Positions 35,469 through 44,427 of a stretch of 64,000 nucleotides of DNA are shown here, piece by piece. The translations under genes and the position numbers were made by a program. Below the pieces are notes generated by a model that was not told the origin of the DNA, did not search any database, and saw only the letters and a list, made by a program, of their open reading frames with translations. This DNA is from Azospirillum sp. TSO35-2. Lineage in GTDB: Bacteria > Pseudomonadota > Alphaproteobacteria > Azospirillales > Azospirillaceae. The stretch's first letter is position 1. Each line of letters opens with the position of its first letter. Where the stretch lies: NCBI RefSeq assembly GCF_003116095.1, contig NZ_LGRA01000021.1:1617986-1681985 (forward strand), read 5' to 3'.

Positions 35469-36308
35469 TCAGCCGGCGAGAAGCGCGGCGACGAGGTCCG
35501 ACGCCGGGTCGGTCAGGTCGTCGATGACATTGAAATGGTGGCGGCCCGCCTCCTCCCGCACGGCGGTCGCCGCGCCCAGCCCGCGCCAGACGTTGGCGAG
35601 CAGGGCGTTCTGCCGGACGAATTCCGGCCGTTCCGCCGCACCGACCCAGCATGTGATCGACGCCCCCGGCAGCGGGCGCGACAGCGCCGGGCTTTCGGCG
35701 ACCGCCTCCGCCTCGTCGAGGCGCAGCGTGTCGTTCATCCGGGTGTTCCGCAGCGGGCGCAGGTCGTGCAGGCCGCTGATCGACACGACATGGCCGATCC
35801 GCCCGCGCACCGCGGGCGCCAGCGGGCTGTCGGCGCACAGCATCCGGCTGACCAGATGGCCGCCGGCCGAATGGCCGGTCAGCCGCAGCGGACCGGGGGC
35901 CGCCTCGGCAATCGCGGTGACGGCCCGGCCGATCTGCCGGGTGATGCCGGCGATGCGGATGTCCGGGCACAGGGTGTAGCCGGGCATGGCGACGCGCCAG
36001 CCCCGCGCCAGCGCCCCGGCGGCCAGATGCGACCAGCGTGACGGCTCGAACGCCATCCAGTAACCGCCATGCACGAAGACGACCGTGCCCTTCGCCGGCC
36101 CCTCCGGCGTGAACAGGTCGAAGCGCTCGCGCGCGGCCTCGCCATAGGGCCGGTCCAGCTCGGCCCGCCCGGCGTCCGTCATCGCGGCGCGGAAGCCGGC
36201 GGCCTGCTCCGCCCATTTGGCCGGATAGCCGGCACCCCCGTCGATGTGGGCGGTGTTGGCATAGGCGTCATCCCAGTCGGTGATCGCCTGATTTGCGGTC
36301 GGTGGCAT
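35469..36308 (-). CDS. kynB: Kynurenine formamidase (arylformamidase), alpha/beta-hydrolase type
   Basis: 279 residues. It would hydrolyse N-formylkynurenine to kynurenine and formate. The fold is an esterase-like alpha/beta hydrolase with oxyanion motif FVHGGYWMAF and nucleophile Ser in TGHSAGGHLVSR. The His near the C-terminus in GRHHFNVIDDL completes a plausible triad. This is the hydrolase-type formamidase rather than the metal-dependent bacterial KynB. The assignment is supported by the neighbouring kynA and kynU on the same strand. The symbol is used for function. Confidence 0.82.
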   Translation of the reverse strand: MPPTANQAITDWDDAYANTAHIDGGAGYPAKWAEQAAGFRAAMTDAGRAELDRPYGEAARERFDLFTPEGPAKGTVVFVHGGYWMAFEPSRWSHLAAGALARGWRVAMPGYTLCPDIRIAGITRQIGRAVTAIAEAAPGPLRLTGHSAGGHLVSRMLCADSPLAPAVRGRIGHVVSISGLHDLRPLRNTRMNDTLRLDEAEAVAESPALSRPLPGASITCWVGAAERPEFVRQNALLANVWRGLGAATAVREEAGRHHFNVIDDLTDPASDLVAALLAG

Positions 36309-36337
36309 CGTGCTCTCTCTCGTCCTGCGGGGATCGG

Positions 36338-36880
36338 TCAGGCGGTCGCTTTTTCCAGATGCTGCTTCAATCGGCCCAGCCCGTCGAGCAGCGTCGCCTT
36401 GACCGTGTCGTCCAGCCCGTCCAGCAGGCCGGCGACCCAGCGTTCATGCTCCTGCGCCATGGCGAGGAAGCGCTCCCGGCCGTGGTGGGTCAGGCGGATG
36501 ATGTTGGTGCGGCGATCCTGCGGATGCACCTCGCGCACGACGAAGCCATCATCGACCAGCCGGTCGACCAGACTGGTGATGGCGCCGTTCGACACCATCA
36601 TCCGCTGCGACACCTCGGTCATGGTCAGCCCGCCATCGACCCGCTCCAGCTGCGCCAGCAGGTCGAAGCGCGACAGCGTGATGCCGAACTCGCCGGTGAT
36701 CCGGCTCTGCAGCACCGATTCGATCCGGCCGGCGCAGAACAGCAGGCGCAGCCACAGCCGGATGTCGGCGTGCCCGCCGGCGCCGCGCTCCGTCGCCTGT
36801 TCCGTGACCGGCTCCGCAACCGGGGCCGGGGCGTCGTCGCTTTTCCGTTTGCGCGCGCCGGGGACCTTCGCTGCCATCAT
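36338..36880 (-). CDS. MarR-family transcriptional regulator of the kynurenine/anthranilate cluster
   Basis: 180 residues from the ATG at 36880. A basic, Pro/Ala-rich N-terminal extension (KVPGARKRKSDDAPAP) precedes the MarR winged helix (FGITLSRFDLLAQLERVDGG, MVSNGAITSLVDRLVDDGFV and the wing DRRTNIIRLTHHGRERF). It resembles MarR regulators that sense aromatic CoA thioesters. Encoded between kynA and kynB, it is the only regulator inside the cluster. It probably binds the TTCAA-type sites upstream of the 2-aminobenzoate-CoA ligase gene and the monooxygenase gene. In-frame starts up to 36928 are possible. Confidence 0.87.
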   Translation of the reverse strand: MMAAKVPGARKRKSDDAPAPVAEPVTEQATERGAGGHADIRLWLRLLFCAGRIESVLQSRITGEFGITLSRFDLLAQLERVDGGLTMTEVSQRMMVSNGAITSLVDRLVDDGFVVREVHPQDRRTNIIRLTHHGRERFLAMAQEHERWVAGLLDGLDDTVKATLLDGLGRLKQHLEKATA

Positions 36881-36950
36881 CCGCCCTTTCCCGTCCGCCT
36901 CATCCGGGGGACTGTCCCGCTTCCGCACGCCGATGTCGAGCGCGACCGGC

Positions 36951-37802
36951 TCACAACACCGTGCGGACGCGCCAGAGTTCGGGGAACAGCTCCACCGCCA
37001 GCATGTTGCGCAGGTAGGACACGCCGCCGGTGCCGCCGGTGCCGCGCTTGAAGCCGATCACCCGCTCCACCGTGGTGACGTGGTTGAAGCGCCAGCGGCG
37101 GAAGTAATCCTCGAAATCCACCAGCTTCTCGGCGAGCTCGTAGAGCGGCCAGTGCCGTTCCGGGTCCTGGTAGACCTGACGCCACGCCTCGGTCACGCCG
37201 TCCTGCGGCTGGTGGGTCTGCGACACGTCGCGGCTCAGCACCGCGTCGGGCACCGGGATGCCGTTGCGGGCGAGCAGGCGCAGCGCCTCGTCATACAGGC
37301 TGGGGCGGGTCAGCTCCGCCTCCAGCAGGGCGCGGATCTCCGGCCGGTGGGCGTGCGGGCGCAGCATCGCCGCGTTGCGGTTGCCCAGCAGATACTCGAT
37401 CTCGCGGTACTGGTAGGACTGGAAGCCGGAGGACTGGCCGAGATCGCCGCGGAACTTGGTGTATTCGCTGGGCGTCATCGTGCGCAGCACATCCCAGGCG
37501 GAGTTCAACTGCTCGAAGATGCGGGCAACCCGGCTCAGCATCTTGAAGGCCGGTGACAGCCGGTCGTCGCGGATGGCGTCGCGGGCGGCGCGGATCTCGT
37601 AGATGGCCAGCCGCATCCACAGCTCCGACGTCTGGTGCTGGATGATGAACAGCATCTCGTCATGCGCGGTGGAGCGCGGCGCCTGCGCGCCGAGGATGCG
37701 GTCGAGCTGCAGGTAATCGCCGTAGGACATCCGCCCGTCGAAGGCCATCTGCGCGCCTTCGTCCGCCGGGTCGTAGGGCTTCTTCGGGTCGGGGCCGCTC
37801 AT
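36951..37802 (-). CDS. kynA: Tryptophan 2,3-dioxygenase
   Basis: 283 residues, the usual bacterial length. This heme enzyme opens the tryptophan indole ring to N-formylkynurenine. Conserved blocks are [31 protein letters not shown] (with the active-site His), [19 protein letters not shown], and [20 protein letters not shown] with the heme-ligand His and the GTGGTGG loop. Its ATG overlaps the kynU stop (ATGA), so the two are made together. Confidence 0.96.
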   Translation of the reverse strand: MSGPDPKKPYDPADEGAQMAFDGRMSYGDYLQLDRILGAQAPRSTAHDEMLFIIQHQTSELWMRLAIYEIRAARDAIRDDRLSPAFKMLSRVARIFEQLNSAWDVLRTMTPSEYTKFRGDLGQSSGFQSYQYREIEYLLGNRNAAMLRPHAHRPEIRALLEAELTRPSLYDEALRLLARNGIPVPDAVLSRDVSQTHQPQDGVTEAWRQVYQDPERHWPLYELAEKLVDFEDYFRRWRFNHVTTVERVIGFKRGTGGTGGVSYLRNMLAVELFPELWRVRTVL

Positions 37803-38992
37803 GTGACGATCGCCTTCCTGTGATAGTCGGGACGGTCCCACAGCCGGGCGTCCAGAACCTGTTGCAGCACCGCCACCGCGGCCCGCACCTCGTCGGCGCC
37901 GATGTAGAGCGGGGTGAAGCCGAAGCGCAGCACGTCGGGCGCCCGGAAGTCGCCGATGACGCCCCGGTCGATCAGCGCCTGCATCACGGCGTAGCCCTGC
38001 GGGTGGCGGAACGACACCTGGCTGCCGCGCCGCGTTCCGTCGCGGGGGGAGGCCAGTTCCAGCTCCGGGCAGGTCGCCTCGACCAGCCCGATGAACAGGT
38101 CGCACAGCGCGATGGACGTGCGGCGGATGTCGGCCATGTCGACCCCGTCCCAGACGTCCAGCGCGGCGTCGAGCGCGGCCAGCGCGATCACCGGCGGGGT
38201 GCCGACGCGCATCCGCTCGATCCCCTCGCCGGGGCGGTAGGAGCGGTCGAAGGCGAAGGGCGCCTCATGCCCCATCCAGCCGGACAGCGCCGGGCGCGCG
38301 GTGTCGGCATGGTCCGGCGCCACATAGATGAAGGCCGGCGCGCCGGGGCCGCCGTTCAGGTACTTGTAGGTGCAGCCGACGGCGAAATCGGCCCCGGCGC
38401 CCAGCAGATCGACCGGCAGCGCCCCGGCGGAATGGGCGAGGTCCCAGACGGTCAGTGCCCCGGCGGCGTGCGCCCTGGCGGTCAGCGCCGCCATGTCGTG
38501 CAGCCGCCCGGTCCGGTAATCGACCTCGGTCAGCATCAGCACGGCCAGATCGTCGCCGATGGCGGCCTCCACCGCCTCCGGCTCGACCACCCGCAGGACA
38601 TGGCCCTGGCCAAGCGTGGCGATCAGCCCTTCGGCCATGTAGAGGTCGGTCGGGAAGTTGCCGCTGTCCGACAGGATCACCTTGCGGCCGGGCCGCAGCG
38701 CCAGCGCCGCCGCCAGCGCCTGGTAGACCTTGATCGACAGCGTGTCGCCCATCACCACGCTGCCCGGCGGGGCGCCGATCAGCCGGGCGACACGGTCGCC
38801 GATGGCGCGCGGCTGCGTCATCCAGCCGGCGCTGTTCCAGCCGCGGATCAGCTGCGTGCCCCATTCCTCGGTCAGGGTGCGGGCCACCCGCTGTTCGGCG
38901 GCGACCGGCAGCGGCCCCAGCGAGTTGCCGTCCAGGTAGATCACGCCGTCGGGAAGGCGGAACTGGGCGCGCGTCCGGTTGAAATCGGTCAT
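37799..38992 (-). CDS. kynU: Kynureninase
   Basis: 397 residues, PLP-dependent. It cleaves kynurenine to anthranilate and alanine. Motifs are [11 protein letters not shown] at the N-terminus, [41 protein letters not shown] and the PLP-lysine in [18 protein letters not shown]. It follows the 2-aminobenzoate-CoA ligase gene by 3 nt, which directly connects its product anthranilate to CoA activation. Confidence 0.96.
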   Translation of the reverse strand: MTDFNRTRAQFRLPDGVIYLDGNSLGPLPVAAEQRVARTLTEEWGTQLIRGWNSAGWMTQPRAIGDRVARLIGAPPGSVVMGDTLSIKVYQALAAALALRPGRKVILSDSGNFPTDLYMAEGLIATLGQGHVLRVVEPEAVEAAIGDDLAVLMLTEVDYRTGRLHDMAALTARAHAAGALTVWDLAHSAGALPVDLLGAGADFAVGCTYKYLNGGPGAPAFIYVAPDHADTARPALSGWMGHEAPFAFDRSYRPGEGIERMRVGTPPVIALAALDAALDVWDGVDMADIRRTSIALCDLFIGLVEATCPELELASPRDGTRRGSQVSFRHPQGYAVMQALIDRGVIGDFRAPDVLRFGFTPLYIGADEVRAAVAVLQQVLDARLWDRPDYHRKAIVT

Positions 38993-38995
38993 GGA

Positions 38996-40615
38996 TCAGG
39001 CCCGCTCCTTCAGGCGGAAACGTTGCAGCTTGCCGGTGGCGGTCTTGGGCAACGCATCGACGAACACCACCGAGCGCGGGTATTTGTACGGGGCGATCGT
39101 CGCCTTGACGTGGTCCTGCAGGCGCTTGGCGGTGGCGTCGTCCGGCACGACACCCGGCGCCAGCACGACATGGGCCTGGACGATCTGGCCGCGCTGGTCG
39201 TCGGCGACGCCGATCACCGCGCATTCACGAACCTCCGGGTGGGTCAGCAGCGCCGCCTCCACCTCCGGGCCGGCGATGTTGTAGCCGGACGAGATGATCA
39301 TGTCGTCCGAGCGCGCCGCGAAGTGGAAGACGCCGTCCTCGTCCTGGATGAAGCTGTCGCCGGTCAGGTTCCAGCCGCCGCGCACATAGTCGGCCTGCCG
39401 CGGGTCGGCGAGGTAGCGGCAGCCGGTCGGTCCGCGCACCGCCAGCCGGCCGATGGTGCCGCGCGGCAGCTCGTTCATGTCCTCGTCGACGATCTTCGCC
39501 TCGTAACCGCCGACCGGCCGACCGGTGGCGCCGGGCTGCGCGCTGCCCAGCCGGTTGGAGATGAAGATGTGCAGCATCTCGGTGGCGCCGATGCCGTCCA
39601 GCATCGGCTTGCCGGTCTTCTCCATCCAGTTGCGGAAGACCGGGGCCGGCAGCGTCTCCCCGGCGGAGACGGCGACGCGCAGGCTCGACAGGTCGGCGCC
39701 GCCCTCCATCGCCGCCAGCATGGCGATGTAGGCGGTCGGCGCGGTGAAGCAGACCGTCGCCTTGTAGGTTTCGATGATGGCGATCATGTTGGCCGGCGAG
39801 GCGTGCTCCAGCAGCGTCGCCGTCGCGCCGAAGCGCAGCGGGAACACCGCCAGCCCGCCCAGCCCGAAGGTGAAGGCCAGCGGCGGCGAGCCGACGAAGA
39901 CGTCGTCGGGGGTGACGCCCAGCACCTCGCGCGCATAACCGTCGGCGATGATCAGCAGGTCGCGGTGGAAATGCATCGTCGCCTTGGGCTGCCCCGTGGT
40001 GCCGGAGGTGAAGCCCAGCAGCGCCACGTCGTCGCGCCCGGTGTCGACCGCCTGGAAACGCACCGGCTTGTCCAGCGCCACCCGGTCCAGCTCCGCGTCA
40101 TGGTTGGCGGTGCCGTCGAAGCCGACCACCCGCTTCAGGAAGCGGCTGCCGGCGGCGCACTCCATCAGGTCGTCCATCAGCCGGGTGTCGCACAGCGCGA
40201 AGCCGACCTCCGCCTTGTCGACGATCTTCGCCAGTTCGCCGGCGCGCAGCATCGGCATGGTGTTGACCACCACCGCCCCGGCCTTGGTCGCCGCCAGCCA
40301 GCAGGCGACCATCGCCGGGTTGTTGGCCGAGCGGATCAGCACGCGGTTGCCGGGCTCGATCCCGTAATCCTCGACCAGCGCGTGGGCGATGCGGTTGGTC
40401 CAGTCCGCCAGTTCCTTGTAGGTCCGCCGCCGGCCGTTGCCGATCAGCGCGACATGGTCGCCGAACCCCTTCTCCACCATGCGGTCGGTCAGCTCGACCG
40501 CGGCGTTGAGCCGTTCGGGATAGACGAAGCCGTCCAGCAGGAAGTCGGGCTGCAGGTCGGCGGGAGGCAGATGGTCCCGTGTGAAGCTGTCGGTGTGCGC
40601 TGTCGGTCCGAGCAT
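38996..40615 (-). CDS. 2-aminobenzoate (anthranilate)-CoA ligase
   Basis: 539 residues, ANL superfamily. It activates anthranilate with ATP and CoA to 2-aminobenzoyl-CoA. The P-loop is canonical (LLGFTSGTTGQPKATMHFHRD), A5 reads DGIGATEMLHIF, the hinge RSDDMIISSGYNIAG, and the C-terminal catalytic Lys is in PKTATGKLQRFRL. The family is close to benzoate/2-aminobenzoate ligases. It is first in the operon ligase-kynU-kynA-marR-kynB. A MarR-type operator candidate lies about 70-85 nt upstream of its ATG at 40615. Confidence 0.88.
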   Translation of the reverse strand: MLGPTAHTDSFTRDHLPPADLQPDFLLDGFVYPERLNAAVELTDRMVEKGFGDHVALIGNGRRRTYKELADWTNRIAHALVEDYGIEPGNRVLIRSANNPAMVACWLAATKAGAVVVNTMPMLRAGELAKIVDKAEVGFALCDTRLMDDLMECAAGSRFLKRVVGFDGTANHDAELDRVALDKPVRFQAVDTGRDDVALLGFTSGTTGQPKATMHFHRDLLIIADGYAREVLGVTPDDVFVGSPPLAFTFGLGGLAVFPLRFGATATLLEHASPANMIAIIETYKATVCFTAPTAYIAMLAAMEGGADLSSLRVAVSAGETLPAPVFRNWMEKTGKPMLDGIGATEMLHIFISNRLGSAQPGATGRPVGGYEAKIVDEDMNELPRGTIGRLAVRGPTGCRYLADPRQADYVRGGWNLTGDSFIQDEDGVFHFAARSDDMIISSGYNIAGPEVEAALLTHPEVRECAVIGVADDQRGQIVQAHVVLAPGVVPDDATAKRLQDHVKATIAPYKYPRSVVFVDALPKTATGKLQRFRLKERA

Positions 40616-40683
40616 TGTCAGTCCTCTCGACCAGTGCCGTTGCGGAACGATGATCCCGATACCCGGTGCTTTCAAGGTGGAAT

Positions 40684-40702
40684 TTTTAATGTTCAAATGT
40701 TC
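40684..40702. promoter_or_regulatory. AT-rich operator candidate upstream of the 2-aminobenzoate-CoA ligase gene
   Basis: TTTTAATGTTCAAATGTT stands in an otherwise GC-rich gap (40616-40731). It matches 14 of 18 positions of TTTTAACATTCAAATATT at 46849-46866, in front of the second anthranilate operon. The core TTCAAATRTT is the left arm of a TTCAA-N3-TTGAA palindrome that is perfect at the other site and degenerate here. MarR-family regulators typically bind such sites. Confidence 0.55.
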
Positions 40703-40731
40703 GCGCAACGGTCCTTTCGCCGCGGCGCGTG

Positions 40732-41127
40732 TCAGTCCGGAACGACGGCGTGGGCCTGGATCTCGACCTTGGCGCGGTCTTCCATCAGGGCGGTGACCTG
40801 GACCACCGCCATCGCCGGGAAGTGCCGGCCCATCACCTCGCGGTAGGCGGCGCCGATGGCCTTGCGGCTGGCGAGGTAGTCGGCCTTGTCGGTCACGTAC
40901 CAGGTCAGCGAGGTGACGTGCTGCGGCCCGGCCCCGGCTTCGGCCAGGACGGCGACGATGTTGGCCAGGGTCTGGCGCACCTGTTCCGCCAGATCGTCGG
41001 TCTCGAACGCGCATTGTGCGTTCCAGCCGATCTGGCCGCCGACGAAGATCATCCGGCCGCGGGCGGCGACGCCGTTGGCGTAGCCGATGGGCTTCGCCCA
41101 GCCGTCAGGCTGAAGGATGCTGTGCAT
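40732..41127 (-). CDS. RidA/YjgF-family enamine/imine deaminase-like protein
   Basis: 131 residues, a single RidA domain. The family hydrolyses reactive enamines and imines to ketones and ammonia. Blocks seen are ARGRMIFVGGQIGWNAQC, LANIVAVLAEAGAGPQHV and the C-terminal VQVTALMEDRAKVEIQAHAV with the conserved late acidic residue. It is the last gene of the 2-aminobenzoyl-CoA operon and overlaps the thioesterase gene by 23 nt. The monooxygenase/reductase product retains an enamine nitrogen, so a pathway-specific deaminating role is plausible. Confidence 0.88.
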   Translation of the reverse strand: MHSILQPDGWAKPIGYANGVAARGRMIFVGGQIGWNAQCAFETDDLAEQVRQTLANIVAVLAEAGAGPQHVTSLTWYVTDKADYLASRKAIGAAYREVMGRHFPAMAVVQVTALMEDRAKVEIQAHAVVPD

Positions 41128-41554
41128 GGTCAGTCTCCAGGAAACGGGTCATGGCGAGGCGGAGATCGTCGGGCCAGGGCTGCGCCTTGTGGGTCGTCAG
41201 GTCGGTGCACACCAGGGTCTGCTCGGCGCGGAAGCGCAGCCCGCCGTCGCCGGTCACCGCGTGGCGCAGTTCCAGCGAGGCGCCGCCGATCCGCGCCACC
41301 ACCAGCGTGCAGACCAGCTCGTCGCCCAGCATCGACGGCGCGACGAAGGTCGCGGCCATGGCGACGGTGGGGATGCCGATCCGGCGCTCGGGAATGGTGA
41401 CGCGCCAGGGGAAGCCCATCGCCGCCCACCAATCCTCGACCACGCCGTTCAGCATGTCGAAGCAGCGTGGGAAATAGACGATGCCGGCGGGATCGCAGTC
41501 GGCGAACCGCACGGTGCGGCGGGTGAGGAAGCCTGTCGTTGTCGGGTCGGCCAT
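41105..41554 (-). CDS. 4-hydroxybenzoyl-CoA-type thioesterase (hot-dog fold)
   Basis: 149 residues. The active-site segment is VRFADCDPAGIVYFPRCFDM, with the catalytic Asp of the 4-hydroxybenzoyl-CoA thioesterase family. The partner strand region is LELRHAVTGDGGLRFRAEQTLVC (broken here for length in the middle of the fold). In this operon it may release aromatic or alicyclic acids from CoA, preventing CoA depletion. It starts with TGATG overlap behind the acyl-CoA dehydrogenase gene. Confidence 0.88.
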   Translation of the reverse strand: MADPTTTGFLTRRTVRFADCDPAGIVYFPRCFDMLNGVVEDWWAAMGFPWRVTIPERRIGIPTVAMAATFVAPSMLGDELVCTLVVARIGGASLELRHAVTGDGGLRFRAEQTLVCTDLTTHKAQPWPDDLRLAMTRFLETDHAQHPSA

Positions 41555-42756
41555 CAGCCCCCGCCTTTCAGCAGCTCGCGGGCGACGATCAGCGTCTGCA
41601 CCTCGGTGGCGCCCTCGTAGATGCGGAGCGCGCGGATCTCGCGGTAGAGCCGCTCGACCAGCTCGCCGCTGCGCACGCCGCGCCCACCGAACATCTGCAC
41701 CGCGCGGTCGATCACGCTCTGCGCGGTTTCGGTGGCGGTCATCTTCGCCATCGCCGCCTCGCGCGTGGTCGGCAGCCGCTGCACGTCGCGGCGCCACGCC
41801 GCGCGGTAGGTCAGCAGCGCCGCGGCGTCGATGCCGGTCGCCATGGTGCCGAGCGCCGCCTGGGTCAGTTGCAGGTCGGCCAGCGTGCCGCCGAACATCC
41901 GCCGCGTCCGGGCGTGGGCCAGCGCCTCGTCCAGCGCGCGCCGGGCGAAGCCGAGCGCCGCGGCGGCGACCGAGGCGCGGAAGATGTCGAGCGTCCGCAT
42001 GGCGATCTTGAAGCCCTCCCCGGCGGCGCCGAGCCGGCGGTCGGCCGGGATGCGGCAATTCTCGAAGCGGATGCGGGCCAGCGGGTGCGGTGCCATCACC
42101 GCGATGCGCTCCACCACCGAGAAGCCGGGATCGTCGGCGAACACGACGAAGGCGGAGATGCCGCGGGTGCCCGGCGCCTCGCCGGTGCGGGCGAAGATGG
42201 TGTAGACGTCGGCGATGCCGCCGTTGGAAATCCAGGTCTTCTCGCCGTCCAGCACATAGGAATCGCCGTCGGCGCGGGCGGCGCAGGCCATCGCGGCGAC
42301 GTCCGACCCGGCGTCCGGTTCCGACAGGGCGAAGGCGGCGAGCCACTCGCCCGACCGCACCCGCGGCAGCACGGCGGCCTTCAGCGCCGACGATCCCGCC
42401 AGCCCGATGGCGCCGGTGCCCAGCCCCTGCATGGCGAAGGCGAAGTCGGCCAGCCCGTCGTGCCACGCCAGCGTCTCGCGCGCCAGACAGACCCGCCGGG
42501 AGTCGATCGGCGGGCCGTCCGGCGCCTCCGACGCCACGCAGGCGTCGAGCAGCCCGGCCGCGCCCAGCCGCCGCACCAGCGTCCGGCAGGCGGCGTCGAC
42601 GTCGTCATGGTCGATGTCGGTCAGCGCCGGCGAAACGGCGAAGCGGTCGAGCCGTTCGGCGAAGGCGCGGTGCTCCGGGTCGAAGAACGGCCAGTCGAGA
42701 TGGTCGCGGGTCGGTCCGGCGAGCGGGGACGGGGCCACGGACGAATTGGCGGTCAC
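41554..42756 (-). CDS. Acyl-CoA dehydrogenase
   Basis: 400 residues, FAD-dependent. Typical motifs are [37 protein letters not shown], the FAD-binding [18 protein letters not shown] and the C-terminal [26 protein letters not shown] (quoted only as positions of the family signature, residues about 355-380). It would oxidise an alicyclic or ring-opened acyl-CoA made from 2-aminobenzoyl-CoA. It lies 4 nt after the enoyl-CoA hydratase gene. Confidence 0.9.
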   Translation of the reverse strand: MTANSSVAPSPLAGPTRDHLDWPFFDPEHRAFAERLDRFAVSPALTDIDHDDVDAACRTLVRRLGAAGLLDACVASEAPDGPPIDSRRVCLARETLAWHDGLADFAFAMQGLGTGAIGLAGSSALKAAVLPRVRSGEWLAAFALSEPDAGSDVAAMACAARADGDSYVLDGEKTWISNGGIADVYTIFARTGEAPGTRGISAFVVFADDPGFSVVERIAVMAPHPLARIRFENCRIPADRRLGAAGEGFKIAMRTLDIFRASVAAAALGFARRALDEALAHARTRRMFGGTLADLQLTQAALGTMATGIDAAALLTYRAAWRRDVQRLPTTREAAMAKMTATETAQSVIDRAVQMFGGRGVRSGELVERLYREIRALRIYEGATEVQTLIVARELLKGGG

Positions 42757-42760
42757 GGTC

Positions 42761-43585
42761 TCAATCCCCCTTGAAGGCGGGTGTTTCCTTGGCGGCGAAC
42801 GCCTCGAAGGCGCGGCGGAAGTCGTTGGTCGCCATGCAGATCGCCTGGGCCTGGGCCTCGGCCTCGATCAGCTCGTCCAGCCCCATCGCCCATTCCTGGT
42901 TCAGCATGGTCTTGGTCATGCCATGGGCGAACCACGGGCCGTCGGCCAGGGAGCGGGCCAGCACCGCCGCTTCCGCCTCCACGGCGTCCGGCGCGACGAT
43001 CCGGTTGTGGAAGCCCCAGGCCAGCCCCTCCTCGGCGCTCATGGCGCGGCCGGTGAACAGCAGTTCGGCGGCGCGGCCCTGGCCGATGATGCGCGGCAGG
43101 ATCCCGCAGGCGCCCATATCGGCGCCGGCCAGCCCGACGCGGGTGAACAGGAAGGCGGTCTTGGCCCGCGGCGTCGCCAGCCGCAGATCCGACGCCATCG
43201 CCAGGATCGCCCCGGCTCCGGCGCACACGCCGTCGACGGCGGCGACGATCGGCTGCGGGCATTTGCGCATCGCCTTGACGACGTCGCCGGTCATCCGGGT
43301 GAAGGCCAGCAGTTCCGGCATCGCCATCTTGGTCAGCGGCTCGATGATCTCGAACACGTCACCGCCGGAGGAGAAGTTGCCGCCCGCCCCGGTCAGCACC
43401 ACCGCCCGCACGTCGGCGGCGTGGGCGAGGTCGCGGAACAGGTCGCGCAGCTCGGCGTAGCTGTCGAAGGTCAGCGGGTTCTTGCGCTCCGGCCGGTTCA
43501 GCCGGACGGTGGCGACGCGGCCGTCCTCGCTGGTCTCGAACAGGAAATTCTCGGCCTTGTGGTCCTTGAACGGGCGCTTCTTCAC
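42761..43585 (-). CDS. Enoyl-CoA hydratase/isomerase family protein
   Basis: 274 residues, crotonase fold. The oxyanion-hole segments are [19 protein letters not shown] and [20 protein letters not shown]. The loop [19 protein letters not shown] carries the second catalytic region, with Asp where many hydratases have Glu. Homologues accompany 2-aminobenzoyl-CoA and benzoyl-CoA clusters and add water to unsaturated or alicyclic CoA esters. It is the third gene of the operon. Confidence 0.89.
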   Translation of the reverse strand: MKKRPFKDHKAENFLFETSEDGRVATVRLNRPERKNPLTFDSYAELRDLFRDLAHAADVRAVVLTGAGGNFSSGGDVFEIIEPLTKMAMPELLAFTRMTGDVVKAMRKCPQPIVAAVDGVCAGAGAILAMASDLRLATPRAKTAFLFTRVGLAGADMGACGILPRIIGQGRAAELLFTGRAMSAEEGLAWGFHNRIVAPDAVEAEAAVLARSLADGPWFAHGMTKTMLNQEWAMGLDELIEAEAQAQAICMATNDFRRAFEAFAAKETPAFKGD

Positions 43586-43618
43586 GACGTCGGTCCTCCC
43601 TGTGTGTCAAGCCGGGCG

Positions 43619-44425
43619 TCAGCCGGCCATCACTTCGCCGCCATCCACCGGGATCGCCTGCCCATTGACCGACGACGCCCCCGGCGAGGCGAGCCACAGC
43701 ACGGCGTCGGCGACCTCCCGCGGCTGGACGAGGCGGCCTTGCGGGTTGGCGCGGGCCAGCGTCGCGGCGGCCTCCTCGGCGGTGCGGCCGGTCTTGCCGG
43801 TGATGGTGCGGATGGCGCCGTCCAGCAGCGGCGTGTCGGTGAAGCCGGGGCACACCGCGTTGACGGTGACGCCGCTGCGCGCGAGTTCCAGCGCCAGCGC
43901 CCGGGTCAGCCCGACGACGCCGTGCTTGGCGGCGCAATAGGCCGCGACATAGGGATAGCCGCTGAGCCCGGCGGTCGACGCCACGTTGACGATGCGGGCG
44001 CCCGGCGCCTGCGCCTTCAGGTCGGGCAGCACCGCCTGCGTCACCAGGAACACCCCGGTGAGGTCGACCGCCAGCACGCGGTTCCACAGCTCCAGCCCGG
44101 TCGCCTCGAAGGCGGCGCTCGGCGCCTCCCCGGCGTTGTTGACCAGGATGCCGACGGGACCGAAAGCGGCGCGCGCCGTCTCCAGCCCGCGGGCGACGGC
44201 GGTGGGATCGGTGACGTCGAAGCCCGGCAGCGCCAGCGCCCGTTCGGTGCCGATCTCGGCGGCCAAGTCCCGCAACGGCTCGGCCCGGCGGCCGGCGAGG
44301 CTGACGCGGGCGCCGGCCCCGGCGAGCGCGGTGGCGATGGCGCGGCCGATGCCCCCGCCGGCCCCGGTGACCAGGGCGTGGCGGCCGGCCAGCGGACCGG
44401 CGGTTGGTGTGTGGTCAGCCGCCAT
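43619..44425 (-). CDS. Short-chain dehydrogenase/reductase (3-hydroxyacyl-CoA dehydrogenase-like)
   Basis: 268 residues, classical SDR. The coenzyme motif is TGAGGGIGRAIATALAGAGA, followed by NNAGEAP, the catalytic Ser in VNVASTAGLSGYPYVA and YCAAKHGVVGLTRAL (Tyr-x3-Lys). The C-terminus PVDGGEVMAG is standard. In this operon it probably oxidises a hydroxy-alicyclic CoA ester after hydration. It starts 2 nt after the monooxygenase stop. Confidence 0.9.
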   Translation of the reverse strand: MAADHTPTAGPLAGRHALVTGAGGGIGRAIATALAGAGARVSLAGRRAEPLRDLAAEIGTERALALPGFDVTDPTAVARGLETARAAFGPVGILVNNAGEAPSAAFEATGLELWNRVLAVDLTGVFLVTQAVLPDLKAQAPGARIVNVASTAGLSGYPYVAAYCAAKHGVVGLTRALALELARSGVTVNAVCPGFTDTPLLDGAIRTITGKTGRTAEEAAATLARANPQGRLVQPREVADAVLWLASPGASSVNGQAIPVDGGEVMAG

Positions 44426-44427
44426 GC

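Noticed and set aside
37820-40846. A 1008-codon open frame on the plus strand across kynU and the ligase gene
   Set aside because: It is antisense to two genes with full catalytic motifs, its product is a His/Arg/Gly/Gln-rich low-complexity string, and it has no recognisable domain. It is a GC-rich shadow frame, like the long frames at 16482-18887, 19871-22480, 29557-31488 and 44404-46842.
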